This document shows, piece by piece, positions 1-11,929 of a stretch of 64,000 bases of DNA. A program made the position numbers and the translations under genes. The stretch lies in assembly GCA_021234155.1 (NCBI GenBank), contig JAJEKV010000054.1:2457702-2521701 (forward strand). Reading direction: 5' to 3'. Under the pieces are notes generated by a model. It made no database searches. It worked only from the letters and a program-made list of their open reading frames with translations, and had not been told where the DNA came from. Origin of the DNA: Isoetes taiwanensis. Its lineage: Eukaryota; Streptophyta; Lycopodiopsida; Isoetales; Isoetaceae. Within the stretch, counting starts at the first letter, position 1; each line of letters opens with the position of its first letter.

Positions 1-1540
1 TTGAAGCAAAATGGAGCCGGATCGACCAAAAAATGCCAAAAAACGCCAAAAACAGTTGGTTTTTGGGCTTCAAACCGCGCTGTTCTTCATGGCTGATACA
101 GATGGCCACATTAACCATATCTCGCTTGAGATATACGGCGTTCCACCATATTAACGAGGTAAAGTAGCTATGGTGTCTATGATGTCCGACGCCAATAACA
201 AAGTTTGTTCTTCATGTTAATATCACCTTTAATCTCAGAACAAAAGTCCCTAAATTTAGTCAATTGTCACAGTCCTGCATATCTCTGTTTTTCCCTGTAA
301 CAATAAGTACTATCTCTGTGAGGGAAAAACCCCACAGGTTCGCCTTCCGTCTCCAGCATTTAGTCCCTAAATGTACCCTTCTAACATACAAGAAGTTGCA
401 AAGATCGTTTCCATTACATGAATGCGAGATTGCAATGGTGATCCAGAGCCATGAAACATCGAATTAGGGGCTATCCATTTTGGATCTGGACCAATTCCTT
501 GGCACCATTCATTTGGAGAAATAAATTTGAGAGGATTTGCAAAGAAATGGAGAGCAGAGGCAGCGCAGATCTTCGGCTTGCATCGGCGATCTTTGAATGA
601 ATCATGTCACGGCTTGCCGCTGTTGCAAATCCATTTATTTATTCTTGGTCGGGCCCTGCCTTCTGCGACAATTGCATGCATCCAAAATTTTTGCCGTACT
701 TAGAAATATGCACAGATCTAGTCTAGGATAAAATTATTATATCCTACATATAAATATACAAGAATTTGGCACCCAATACACCCCAAGGGGTCGAACCCAT
801 ATGCGCGATATGTATCAAGATATATACCGAGTGAAAATTTTGACCTGATATATGTTGCTTGGTTTGTTATTTGCCAGATTCCCCCATTAGTGATATCTTC
901 CATGACGCTGGCTCTATTCCTCTATTTGCTTTGAAGGTGCTTGTTTAAGGGCAATATTGTAGAGCACCCTAGAATGTGTTGATATAGGTGGGGGAATTCA
1001 GAATGACCGATTATGTATTATATGAAACTAGGATTTGTATCTCTTCGAACATTGATTGGGCTATTGTTTTAGGTTGGCAACTTAAAGGTGTTCCTACGGG
1101 CCCCCTTGGAGAATACGCATGTTTGCCAATAATTTCTCAAAATAATTTCTTTTATTGGTAGAATGATATGTTAGAGATGATTAAATCTTAACGTAGAATT
1201 GCCAAATGAATTTTCTTAATATTTGAGAAAGGTTGAAGGCTACGCTTATTCTTTTTGAGTTAATGGATATTTCCACACCTCTTCCTATTTGGGCGCCACG
1301 GAATATTTGTACAGTATGAAAGTGGTAGTGGATTAATAAAGTAGGAATAAAGAAGATTATGCGTCCTCTGGATATGCTACAAATACCAATGTTCACAGCA
1401 ATTTTTTATTTCAAAATTGATCATTCATTTGAGGTTTTAAGATTCTAGGGTTTTAAAGATGGATAGATAAGTAAATAATATTTTTTCACTTATGCTACAA
1501 CAAAAAAAAGTGATTTTATAGATACTATGAAAATAAAATG
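1..1540. other. Intergenic, no gene recognised
   Basis: Only short ORFs without recognisable domains are present on either strand. I see no repeat, splice structure or RNA gene until the tRNA at 1541. Confidence 0.5.
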
Positions 1541-1564
1541 CGCTAGAGGGAGGGCTTGAACCTC

Positions 1565-1597
<33 letters not shown>

Positions 1598-1614
1598 AAC
1601 TGAGCTACTCCAGC
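1541..1614 (-). tRNA. tRNA-Asn (anticodon GUU)
   Basis: Read on the minus strand this is a 74 nt cloverleaf. The acceptor stem GCTGGAG pairs with CTCTAGC (one G-U), with discriminator G at 1541. The anticodon stem TGTGG/CCACA encloses loop CTGTTAA, and the anticodon GTT lies at 1578-1580. The A box (TAGCTCAGTTGG) and B box (GGTTCAAGCC) internal Pol III promoter elements are both present. No intron. It closely resembles nuclear plant tRNA-Asn. There is no encoded CCA, as expected for a nuclear gene. It lies about 330 bp beyond the stop codon of the RHD3 homologue, on the same strand. Confidence 0.96.
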
Positions 1615-1947
1615 AATGTTATTAAGAGATTGAGTACTATTATTATAAATTATCTCATCTCAATATTCTATGACTACCTCTACTCTACGTTTATCCAGTT
1701 CCTTAACGTGTCTTTCAATTAAACGTTTAAATGCAATCCAAAACATCACATCTCGCAAGAGCAAGAAAAGGGACCAGACTACCACTTATATCCTCCCAAC
1801 GTTGCAGCAAAAATTGTTCAATTATTTTCTGTGTTTTTTTTATCATATATATAGCATCCGTTCCTAGCTATAATAATACAATGTGGAAGGGACAAACACA
1901 GTACATATTGTCCCCACAGTAAAATCGAGAAATACAACTAAGGGCAC

Positions 1948-4900
1948 TCAAGTTTGGAAAGCTGTGTTTGTTTGTCTTTGTCTTACACCTTGAGAAACAG
2001 ATTGCGGTCCATTTAATGACATATCTGTAGTTGATAAATCTGAGGAAAAATCTTGTAATGGGATTGGCCGGCCTCTTACAGCATCATCTTCTCTTCCATG
2101 CTGGTGCCCCTCATCAACAAGCCTTTTCATGATATTCATAAACGTAGGCAGCAACTTTGTTGACACAGAGATGAGCCCAGATAGCTGCACAGCCATTTAC
2201 AAGGTGAATATATCTTAACATTCCAATAGAAAACTGAGCCTGAAAATAACATACATACCATTCCATGTTCGAATTCCTTTCTTATATCCAATTGGACCCA
2301 CAGAGCCTTCCCCACCAAGTAAAGAACAAACACTACTATCAGGTAAATGGGATTCCTGCCCCCAAAACAACACATTAGCATTAGCTCGCTATAAAGAATA
2401 AAGAACTCATTTGCATCTGAGTGGCCATGTTTACCTCACTACAGCCATGAACTCATTGAATCCTAAGAAAATCATAGCTACAATAGCCCATGGAGGTGGC
2501 AGCCATGAAGCTCCTCGCTTACTTGCCTCCTAATCATTCCCATAAGTAAAACAATAAACGTTAACATTACAAAAGTCTTCATCCAAAGCATATAATATAG
2601 CAGATTCAGGTGGCACCTGTGCTGCTAATGCTTGACTGATTGTGTACTCAGTTTCTGCTTTGAATTGCCGCCATATACTTCTACATTCAATTGGAGTAAT
2701 AAGAGTATATTCAGGCAGAACCTGTGACAGTTACCACAGATGTTAGCCTGGCAGCTTGTTAGCTAAAATAAAAAAAATAAAGCTTGGGAAGAATGCCAAA
2801 CCCCATCCCAAGTGCTAGAAGCAAGTGCACTGGATGCAGAAGACAACAAGGACCTATTATCAGTAGCAGTAGTATTCACTGAAGCCTCCTGAGGAAATTC
2901 TGAAGGCTCCCCAATCAATGTCATCAGTGTAGTCTCAATGTCCACTGAATTACCATCTTCTAACCGGACTGCAGCCAGAACCGCAAGCAATTTCAACGAC
3001 TGCAACACCATAAAACCTGTACTAAGCATACAATTGACACACATTACCTGACAACTTTTAATAAAAAGGCACACTTACCGCAATGCGTGCATCTTTTGTA
3101 ATTTCTCTAACATCATGCTCAGCAGACCAAATTCTTGGCATTGAGTCTGCATCACGTGTAAATACTGTATTAAACCTGCAAAAGTACTAAATCTTTATAC
3201 ATCACAGTCCATAGAAACTTGCTTAAAGATTGAACCCTATAGTGAATCTCAATACTTACCTATCTTTCATTCGGATCAGAACTTGGCCTGCTTCTTCCCT
3301 AGCCTTTTTCAACACAATCTCCCTACCAAAGTCCCTTAATCGAGCAACCATCTTATCTTGCTCCATCTCTTTCAGCTCAAATCCCGAGATTGCAGATAAA
3401 AAATTAGCCTCTGCAACCTCAACCTCATGACAGAGCAGTTTAGTCATAGCATCCCAGGTCTCTGAAGATGCAGAATCCAGCAAAGAAGTAGCTGAGGCAG
3501 TAAGTGTTTCCTCCAGGTGGTGCTGGTGTGCAAATATGTGAGTATTTTAATGCCCGCAAACATAGCATAAAACAAATTATCTTTTACCTCAAAACCAGAA
3601 GTAATCTTAGAAAGCTTCTCAGCTCGGGTTACAGATGTATGTGCGTCGATGTCACGGCAAAGCTTTTCCCTGATTTTTGTGATGTCCCATTGAGCCAATT
3701 TTATATGGGCATCTATTTAGTAAGCAGCATGGTCAAAATACAGAACAGGGAGAATTGAATTTGCATTCAAACATATACCATGGCACCCTTCATCAAACGC
3801 ATTTAGACTTTCTTCAGTACAATGTCGGACTGTGTCAGCAAAGCCTTTGTATCTTTCCGTAGCGCTTCTAGCCAGGTCACTCTTGAACTTTTCAAATGCT
3901 TTCACTCGATAATGGCCTAGCACAGCTTGGTACATGGGTTGTGCAGCCTATGTAAAAAGATAAAAAACATCAAAAATCATGATTATATGTCATTAATGTA
4001 GCCTAATTGCTAGCTATTTCCAGATAATACTGACCTCCAAACAACGCCCTAAAAGGGAGGCCCGCTTAGCATCCCTCACACTGCTTTCAAAGTATGCTGC
4101 CTCGGCATCATACCTGTAAAGAGACATACACACTTTTCAAGCATGCTACCAGTAAATTGTTTTTATTTTATTCTTACCCTGATAAACATTTGTCGAGAAG
4201 TGTATTCATCATCTTACCAAACCCAGCAACAGGGGCTATCTTTGTACCCTCGAGTAGATTCTGCCACTCCTGCTTTGCAAAAAGAGCAAATTATGCAAAG
4301 AAAAGCCCGCTAACTTGGGTTTCACAAATTATTTTCCGGCTACTACTTAGTGCATGAGGAAATTGCCAATAACAAAGAGTTCTACATCTCATAGAATACA
4401 TCAAGCTAACTAATGTAACCTAGTATGAAGAAATATTTTTTATTCCGTTTTTTGGTTTTTAGCCATAAAAAGTGTGGATGCAAAAAAGTTTAATATTGAA
4501 TTCAAGATATACCTCATCTGAAATAAGCTCATTAAATTTTCCATTTGCTATCTCATCACAACGAACAGTGGCCACCATAATCTGAAACCAAGTCACATGC
4601 TTTATACATTGTGCTAACCAGATAAAAGCAATGTATTGACTTCATAGAAAATACCTTATGAGCTGGCAAATCAAGATCTTTGTTTTCTTTTATAACCTTC
4701 CAAATCTCCTGGGCACTAAGAGGAAATCCTGATCCTGGAATAACAGTCCTTCGATCCCCCGCAAGCCCACCAGGAGCTATTGAATTGTAGAATTGTTGCC
4801 TGAGGAGTGAAACCTACGATTGATAACACAAGATCTATTTCAAGAACACAGAACAGAATATGATGAGAACAAACCAGTAATCATAGCAATTTACCTGTTC

Positions 4901-7216
4901 CTTAAACTCCTCTTCCTTTTCCTCAAAGCTGGATAGGGCAGTGACTTGAACCTGTATAATCCTGAGGATATAAAAAAAGGCCACTTCCTAAAATAGAGCA
5001 CAAAGCTAAGGGAGCTTACATTAAAAAACTCACTAAGAGGAGTTTCTGTATATTTTGATGGCTTAGCTACACTTTCCCATATCTGCCAGAGCATCAGTAC
5101 AGCTTGAACAAAGTTGATTTCCAATTTATCTAGCAATTACCTTTTGAATGTCCTCACGAAGGATTGGCTCCAAAATTTCGAAGGGTGTCTAAAATTATGG
5201 TATGTAAGATAAATTGACCAAGAACTTGAAGCCAAATAACACCATGAAGCTACCTTCGTCTTGTCACGTATGACAAATAAAAGTGTCGTTTTCCTTGGTG
5301 TAAAAAGCCTCATCATCACCTACAATTCATTCGGAGGAAAAGTATGTCAACGAACCTAAATGCAAGAAGTTAGCTATTTAGCCAGAGGATAAACTATTTA
5401 AAGTGCACATAAAGGTATGAGGAATGCCTGCCTGAAATACAGTCTTTAAAAGTGGCTTATTCGCAGCATGCTCACGACCAATATCATGGCACCACCTAAA
5501 CAAAGAAAAACGATATTTATTCTAGAACCAATAGCTGCCCATTCAAGGAGTTGTTATAAAAAGCTTACACAAAATCATTAACTTTATTGAACATGCAGGC
5601 AAAAATAACCTGAACATTGGGGTTGTTCTCATGTCTCTTGTAACTTATAACAGATTAATATGTGGAACATTCAGGGCTTTTGAAATGCAAGAATTAACTG
5701 ACAGCATCAGCAAAGGTGCCCCCTTTCCTCAAAACCAGGTCCTTTACTCTGGAATAAAGTTCTTCAGTAATCAATAAAAGCATTACCATCACGTTTGCCA
5801 ACTGTGTCCCCGAATCGTAATTTGGTTTTGCCCTTATCTTAACTTTCTTAAAATACATTCCTCCCACTACTTTTACCATTTTCAGCCAACCTAGTTCTAA
5901 CACTCCAAATCATATGAAAACAGTGGTTTTTTGCTGGATCTAAGCAAATGGTAATGGGCTACGCATGGACTATTGTTGCATCAGAAAAGGATATATTTAT
6001 GACTGCAAAAAGCCAATTTTGGAGAGGCCTGCACTGGGGCCTTCTCTGAGCATCACCAAACATCTCAGCAGGACTGTTTTATGTATAGCAACCATAGTCC
6101 GTTCCATATTCAGTAGAGCAGGTTTTCGAGTTCTCAAAAAAAATTCTTGTTTGCAATGCATCTTTAAGTGTCAAACAGTTCAATTACAATCTTTATATGG
6201 TTTTCTAAAATAAGAATTCAAACCGCAATATATGTGATTGGGCACATTCAATGTTTTAAACTTTTGGTTATCTCCTAAAGCTTACATATTGATCAAGACA
6301 ATGTCTGCGACAGCCAATGCAAAAAGTGAACTTTGCCTCTCAAAAGCAGTATCGTCCTACAAGCATGTTAAAGTGGTAAAATTAATGCCAAATCATTTAA
6401 GCGGAAGGATTAAGACAGCATAGCTTCATGAAAATATGTACCTCTCCTCTTTCTCTCCCATCTGTACCTTCCAAATCCATGACAAGAGTACAAGGATCAA
6501 TTCCCACGGCTTTGGCAAGCCATATTCCTTGTGTTGTTTGAAACCTACACCAAGAGAATGTAAATAAGAGAAGGAAAACCATACACCATTCTTCATAGTT
6601 AACATCCACACCTTCCTCTGTAAGCATCCATCTCCCTAAAACTTGTATGGAAAAGATGATTCATTAATGTGCTCTTGCCTGCAAGATAAAAACAAGAATT
6701 CCGAAACAGGTTAAGAAATCTTAAGCACTTGATGATCAAAAAGATGGGGCACTTTTGCAGTTTTATAGCATCAACTCAACCGCTACATTTATGCAATATT
6801 GAAAATTTGCAATGTCAAGAGCTTCGGATGAGCTCAGTGACATGATCAAAGTATGCAAGGCCAATTAATTTTGATATCATTTAAAATCGTACTTTTGAAA
6901 TAATGCCCATCATATCTGGACAGCAATTGGGTAGGGCATTGCATTTACAGAGCATTCATCAATCAAGCTTCTAATACTTTAACAAGCATACCACTGCTTT
7001 GTGGACCCATGATTGCAACTACGGCATAAGAAAGGCCACATTCAGCAAGCTTCACAGTCCTCACAAAGGATTCCAATTCGGCTTGGTTGAAATTCCCTTG
7101 TCCATCCACTAGCTGCACGGAGGGCGTCTCCTGCATGGACTACACATTTGAACGAGGTTTCGGAGTTCTAAGAAGAAGAAAAGGAAGAAGAAAAAACTCA
7201 CCGCATTTCTCGCCAT
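1948..7216 (-). CDS. RHD3: RHD3/SEY1-type dynamin-like GTPase (atlastin-like ER fusion protein), 23 exons
   Basis: Family role: fuses ER tubules to maintain the ER network; in Arabidopsis loss impairs root hairs. Seen here: 23 exons chained with consistent phase give 828 codons plus stop (family about 800-870). Exons: 7202-7216, 6992-7139, 6612-6678, 6442-6544, 6286-6356, 5432-5495, 5254-5319, 5141-5188, 5020-5082, 4895-4951, 4655-4813, 4513-4581, 4178-4269, 4035-4113, 3779-3947, 3588-3712, 3260-3522, 3079-3175, 2802-2999, 2617-2721, 2435-2529, 2259-2355, 1948-2184. P-loop GPQSSGKST at residues 50-58, G3 DLEG at 100-103, G4-like RDKT at 174-177, and two hydrophobic segments at about 700-717 and 720-735 before a polar tail (hairpin anchor). 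All introns are GT-AG except the sixth (GC-AG). The 15 nt first exon (MARNA) is less certain; an in-frame ATG at 7136 is the alternative start. No disabling change found. Confidence 0.95.
5320..5431 (-). other. GC-AG intron (intron 6 of RHD3 homologue)
   Basis: Exon 6 ends ...GTATTTCAG and is followed directly by GCAGGC. The next exon begins GTGATGATG after TTGTAG. Only a GC donor keeps the conserved Val-Phe-Gln before Val-Met-Met-Arg; the upstream GT (in GTATTT) would delete those three residues in frame. Confidence 0.75.
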
Positions 7217-9001
7217 AGCTAAGTCCGATGCTGAGATCCCAAGGAAGCCCTACTACACCGCTTAAAGCCCTTCAGATTTTAGAATCCTTCGTGACGTTTT
7301 AGCGGCCAAGATGCCCCACAGCGTGATCTTGAACGTTCCTTGTTCCCAGGCAAAAATGACATAGGCCTAAGTCTCTTTTTAAAATGACCACCTTTTTCCT
7401 CTTGTGGTTAAACAGTGGGAGTTATATTTCCCTATCATTTATGAAAGATCAAAACATTTACTACCATTGCTATGTATACTTTATACATGTTCGGATAAAT
7501 GCTCATAAATGTTCGGACAAAGATTGCGCTTTCTATCGAGCGAAATATTGGCTCCCAAAAGGAGGTTGGATTCCAAAAAACGGCGAGCCGAATACGCTGT
7601 GCATAATTATTATAGTTTATTATTATATGAGAATCAGTTTCAATGCGGTAATGATGCGTGGCATAGATGGTTAGTTCATTCAGTTTTTTACTTCCTTGCG
7701 CGAGTTTGAGCCCACCCTTAACATTTTTTAAACTTTGGAGGGTATTCGACTCACACAATATTTTTTGAGCGTATTTGACTTAAAGAATTTACATGCAAAT
7801 CTACAAGTCGAATACCCCATTTTTGGTATTTATAGAAGCTAATCTACAAGTCTAATACCCCATTGGAATCCAACCCATAATCAGGAGCCAATAAATGCAC
7901 CGGCTTTCTATCTTTAAAGCTATTGAGCTTCTACTATTGTGCCTTTATGCTTGTCTTTTCTAACACTAGATAAATGTCAAGAAACATCGTCTATGGAGGA
8001 GGAGGAGGAGGATGAGGTGGAGGCCACCATTCCATCTACTAATAAAAACTTTCTAAATCTCATCATCCAAACAATCCTTGGAAATATTCGAATAACTTAG
8101 ACTTGTTAACATCGCACAATAGGTCGATATTGTGAGGAAAATGATCTAAAGTAAAGCTGATGAAGATGCCATTATTGTCCCTAAAGAATTGAGTAGGATT
8201 TTATCCCACGGGGAGAAACTTAATTAAGGTGCCAACATGAGATATTAAGATGTAAAATGTAAGTTGAGATGCACCATACATGGAATAAAAAGTCATGGCA
8301 AGAAGAATAAGAGATTTTTTTACCACTACGTCAAGCAAAGTAGGTGTGTATTCTTGGCTATGATCCAATCCAAAGCTGCCATGTGGCTGCCATTCTTTTC
8401 AAGAATAGCAAATGGCTACATCATTCTTGAGGCAACCTGCTAGATCCGGTCGTGGCTGCACATCTCCAAGCTCTATCTTCATCACTGTTCTTTGCTTGAC
8501 GCCGTGGAAGGCGAACAAGTCGCCAATTCGGCTGGGGAGGAGGCGAGGCTTGCGGCGACCCGGTCGCGCCTACGGCGGCTCTCCGGCTGCTGCAGGTAGC
8601 CTGCTCCCCTGCCAGGCCAGGAATAGGCTCCTTGTTAGCCTTCCACATAACGTAATGTAAAAGTGAATGGGGCAGGACCCATAGAGCAATGTTGGTGTGG
8701 TGGAGCATCTCCTAGACCTTTTAGATGTTTAGAATGCTCTTCTTCATTTGGACGTAAATAATCTATTCTATTCTATGGGCCGTTAAAAATGCCATGTTCT
8801 TAATGTTATCTATCTATTTATGATGAATACCACTCGTGTATAGTACCTTCTTGCATTGTGAATAAATCGTTTAGCATTGCCACTATTAGAGTCGAACAAA
8901 TTGGCCTACTAGTTGCAATTTCAATCTAAAGTATTTATTGAATTGAATTGACCGAAATGGAACCACAAGCCTTATGTACTCTTTATTTTTTCTGGATAAA
9001 C
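7217..9001. other. Intergenic; no gene recognised, possible LINE 3' tail inside
   Basis: This is the region upstream of the RHD3 start. It contains a short GAG-rich stretch near 7995-8025 and AT-rich DNA. A GC-rich patch at about 8410-8660 has ORFs on both strands (82 and 95 codons) with no recognisable domain. A short TCTAT microsatellite at 8762-8777 could be the 3' tail of a truncated LINE (see separate entry). Confidence 0.4.
8640..8777 (+). repeat. Possible truncated LINE 3' end with TCTAT tail
   Basis: The stretch ends in three TCTAT units at 8762-8777, the same microsatellite that ends LINE 2 at 51032-51074. The sequence before the tail does not visibly match the LINE 2 3' UTR, so it would be a different LINE family. 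Inference only. Confidence 0.25.
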
Positions 9002-9103
9002 AAAAATTTGGACCATTTCTTGATTTATGTATGTCATCCTTGCACAGGAGCCATGTTAATCTTTCTCTGTATTATTCCAATTTTATCAGATGTCTCGAAG
9101 GAC
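9002..9103 (-). pseudogene. U6 snRNA-derived pseudogene
   Basis: U6 is the catalytic spliceosomal snRNA. The minus strand from 9103 reads like plant U6 along about 102 nt: 5' GTCCTTCGAGACAT, then GATAAAATTGGA, the invariant ACAGAGA box, the CAAGGATGACA segment, and a 3' GGTCCAAATTTTT. Differences from the canonical sequence are mostly C-to-T or G-to-A: the AGC catalytic triad reads AAC (in ATTAACATGG), GCGCAAGG reads GTGCAAGG and ACACGCAC reads ACATACAT. One extra A follows ACAGAGA. Upstream there is no recognisable plant USE element; a TAAAAATA lies about 20 bp upstream. It begins 27 bp past the stop codon of the RING-H2 gene, inside its probable 3' UTR. The mutated triad argues for a decayed copy. 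Confidence 0.88.
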
Positions 9104-9129
9104 ATACTTATGTATTTTTAGAGAGGACC

Positions 9130-9606
9130 TCACGGGGACATTGTAGATAAGGTTGAAAATGAAAAAATACCAATGTCATCTCCCTCCTCCTTCTTTCCTA
9201 TCACTAAAGACATTCGACAAAATGGACAATTTGTATGTCCAAGTTGAAGCCAACTATGCAAACAATTGTGGTGAAAAATGTGTGTACAATGAGGAAGTTC
9301 ACGAACTAGATCACCTTCTTCAAACTCATTCAAACAAATGGTGCATTGTGACGAATAAGGTGGATAGCGATAAAGGGGCAAAAAAGCTTCAACTCTTTCA
9401 ATTGCTTCTACAGAAAAGGCCTGCAAATGTTGTTCGGATATAGCGCCATCAGAATCAGTTTCATCATCAGCCTCAGCATCTATATTCTGCCATGAAATTC
9501 GAGCAATGAGCTTTATTATACTCCAGATAGAGATTATGATAACACTCAGATACATTGGAGAAACGTTCATTGCAGCGCTTATTGTGAAGATATGATGTAT
9601 TTTCAC
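9130..9606 (-). CDS. RING-H2 finger protein, ATL-like E3 ubiquitin ligase
   Basis: Intronless 158-codon ORF. An N-terminal hydrophobic segment (about residues 18-35) is followed by an acidic stretch (44-53), a short FSVEAIERVEAF region where ATL proteins carry the GLD motif, and a C-terminal RING-H2 domain. Zinc ligands are C88, C91, C107, H109, H112, C115, C127 and C130, with the conserved Pro two residues before C107 and Trp119. This is the C3H2C3 pattern that recruits an E2. The C115-C127 spacing is 11 residues rather than the usual 10, and the GLD motif is not canonical, so it is a divergent ATL. ATL proteins are typically membrane-anchored E3 ligases in stress signalling; that role is inferred from the family. 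The U6 pseudogene starts 27 bp downstream on the same strand. Confidence 0.88.
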   Translation of the reverse strand: MKIHHIFTISAAMNVSPMYLSVIIISIWSIIKLIARISWQNIDAEADDETDSDGAISEQHLQAFSVEAIERVEAFLPLYRYPPYSSQCTICLNEFEEGDLVRELPHCTHIFHHNCLHSWLQLGHTNCPFCRMSLVIGKKEEGDDIGIFSFSTLSTMSP

Positions 9607-10921
9607 AATTGTAGTTATGCGTTTCTTGATTATGTTGTTAGCATCTAAGAGAATAGCGAGCTCAAGTGTACTTTTAAATTATTCTATGATGATCTCTCTT
9701 ACCATAATAGTATCTACTATAAAGAAGACAACTACGCAAAGCTCTAGGATAATTTGAAAAGTACACAAGCAAAAAAAGAATTCCTTATCAATGATAACTA
9801 AGTTAAGAATATAAAAACGTGTTGTCGCATAAGAGGTTGCCCTCTTAAAAAATTATTGCACTCACATTTATCGGTGTGCATCTGCTCTCCATATTTCACA
9901 CAACGACCTTTGTTCTGATGCAGGTAAATGGCAACAAATGCCTCAAAACAAAGAAACGGGACACCTAGTTCTTCTTACTTTCAACTTCGATAGCTAGAAT
10001 GCATGCGATCGGCTGCTTGCATGCAATCTCATAGTTTTCAGGATGCTCGATTCCTCTCCATTTAGCAAAAAACGCCCATTTCAGAATCTTTTTTTTTTTT
10101 CCCTACTATCTGTCACCCTCTATTCGGAATATCCTGGTCTTATTCATGTCAACACATGCATCTACGCCATACGATTTGTATATTCAGAGCATATTCCTAA
10201 AACAGCACAAGGCCACCTAGGGTTTGCCCTGGGGGCAACCCAAAAAGAGAGATTCAAAGATGTAAGCAAGCTAAGAACATAAGAAAAAGTAAATGAGAAT
10301 TTATAAGGTGTTCCTTTAGTGACGATAATAATATCTTCGTGTTATAAGGCAAGCTAAATGAGAGTAGTATAAAGCTATCATTGGCTTGAATTATTTCTAC
10401 TTTATGTTATAAACATTGAATATAGTAAATGGGGCAAGACCAAACATATGAATTAATTCCGTGGTATGGAATTAATAAGGTTAATATTAGATGAGGTGGC
10501 ACCACCCGATTGGATGGGAGCCAAAGTATAGAAACTTTAGGATCGAGCAACTTATTCCAAAGCAAGTGTCATATACGAGCCCACATTGGTTCTGGAATTT
10601 GCAATTATCGTCCATTTGGCAGTGGGCGAGGTTGCGACGCTAGGAGGAGGTGATATATACAGCGGACAAGTACTTGCCTTTATGAATATCCTCGTGACAA
10701 CCCCACGACCCTTTCCATAATACCAACTTCCATTATAAGATGTAAGTTCTTTGCTACCTTCTTCCCTACATTTGCATTTCAATGTGAGAGTAAGAATTTT
10801 GCTTGAAACACAGGCCATTACAAGAGGCGACCACCTTCTTAACCGGCAGTTCCTCGACTACTTTAGATCTTAGCCGTTAGATTGAAATTAGTTATTAGCC
10901 GTAACAGCTCATATTCAGCCT

Positions 10922-10966
10922 GTTTATCTTGATAAACCATCTGCTTGCCAGTTTATCTTGATAAAC
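10922..10966. repeat. Two copies of a 16 bp palindrome
   Basis: GTTTATCTTGATAAAC occurs at 10922-10937 and again at 10951-10966. Each copy has perfect 7 bp arms (GTTTATC/GATAAAC) around TT. The spacing start to start is 29 bp. Confidence 0.85.
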
Positions 10967-11034
10967 CGTCCACGAAGCATCTCAACTCTCAAATATCTCA
11001 GCGAAGACAAAGCTCTGGCAGGCCGTCTTGAAGG

Positions 11035-11200
11035 CTTTGCTTAAATCAGAGCTCTGGAGCTCTGGCCGGCCGTCTTGGAGGTCTTGGAGCTCTAGCCTTG
11101 CAATCTTGAAGGCTTCTTAAATCAGAGCTTAAATCGTTGCTTAAATCTTAAATCGCTACTTGAATCACTGCTTAAATCGCTGCTTAAATCTTAAATCGCG
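11035..11200. repeat. Degenerate GCTTAAATC-type short repeats
   Basis: Variants of GCTTAAATC/TCTTAAATC/ACTTGAATC recur about eight times, mixed with an AGAGCTCTGG / GAGCTCTGGC motif that also recurs. It looks like a decayed minisatellite. Confidence 0.6.
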
Positions 11201-11306
11201 TCACCCAAATCTGAGCTCTGGTATAGCATTGGAAAAGGCATCCAGCGATAGCTGATGCAGATTTTCTTTGTCGCTGCTAAAGCAGTCTCGGACCCTGCCG
11301 GTTAAA

Positions 11307-11397
11307 GGGGTCAAACCCCTTTCTCGCCCATTACGGCAAAAATAAATGGGCTCGCCCATTTATTTGCCGTAATGGGCTCTAAAGGGGGTTTAACCCC
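11307..11397. repeat. 91 bp near-perfect palindrome
   Basis: The left arm (11307-11350) and right arm (11354-11397) are reverse complements over about 44 bp with only a few mismatches and short indels, around a centre of about 3 nt. The inner part, GCCCATTACGGCAAA.AATAAATGGGC, matches almost fully. The left arm itself contains GGGGTCAAACCCC. It would extrude as a long hairpin; it may be a foldback element or a small inverted repeat insertion. No target duplication was identified. Confidence 0.85.
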
Positions 11398-11929
11398 TTC
11401 ATACTATGCTCTAATAGAGACGACACTTGCTAGAACCCATCTTCTGAATGTAAGGGGATGAACTGATGCAGCAAATGGAGGTGCTGAGAGGTTTGGCAAC
11501 AATGGCACCTGCCACCACGGAATATCAAGTAGATATGGATAGACAGACACAGCCATAATAGATGTTTGACTGCATCACATGCTGCCAATAATCCTTATAG
11601 AAAAGGAGAGCATTTGGAAAAGGTTCAAGAGGGTCAAAAAAGAGTCCAAGAAAGAATTGCTTTGGGTGCCTTCTTGCCTTGAGGAATACAATGACCAAGA
11701 GATTGTTTGAGAAGACGTAGACAGGAGAGTCATCTTTGCCATTCAGGAGCCTCCAAATAAACTTTGAGATGAGGACCTTACTCTACCCAGGGAGGATGCA
11801 TTTAGACTAGGTTACCTTAACTACAACACTATCCTCAGTGCCAGTCCATATGAAATTTCAGACTAATGCGATGAGCTCCTGTATTTCGATCTATGTGGCT
11901 AGCAACAAATCATATAAACATAAGTACTG

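Larger units (their letters stand above)
9607..11929. other. Intergenic, small repeats only
   Basis: No ORF with a recognisable domain. The stretch contains twin 16 bp palindromes, a TTAAATC-rich repeat and a 91 bp hairpin (listed separately). The motif GGTGGCACCACCCGATTGG near 10495 resembles a piece of the element A LTR (GTGGCATCACCCGATTGG at about 14567), which may mark an old LTR scrap. Confidence 0.4.

Noticed and set aside
5670-5760. Apparent degenerate copy of RHD3 exon 5 (TTTGAG...TTTGCT..TGCTGTCAG) suggesting a pseudogene
   Set aside because: The intact exon 5 was found at 6286-6356 with AG acceptor, GT donor and correct phase, so this resemblance lies in an intron and is chance.
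8412-8708. GC-rich overlapping ORFs on both strands
   Set aside because: No domain or splice support; likely GC composition effect.
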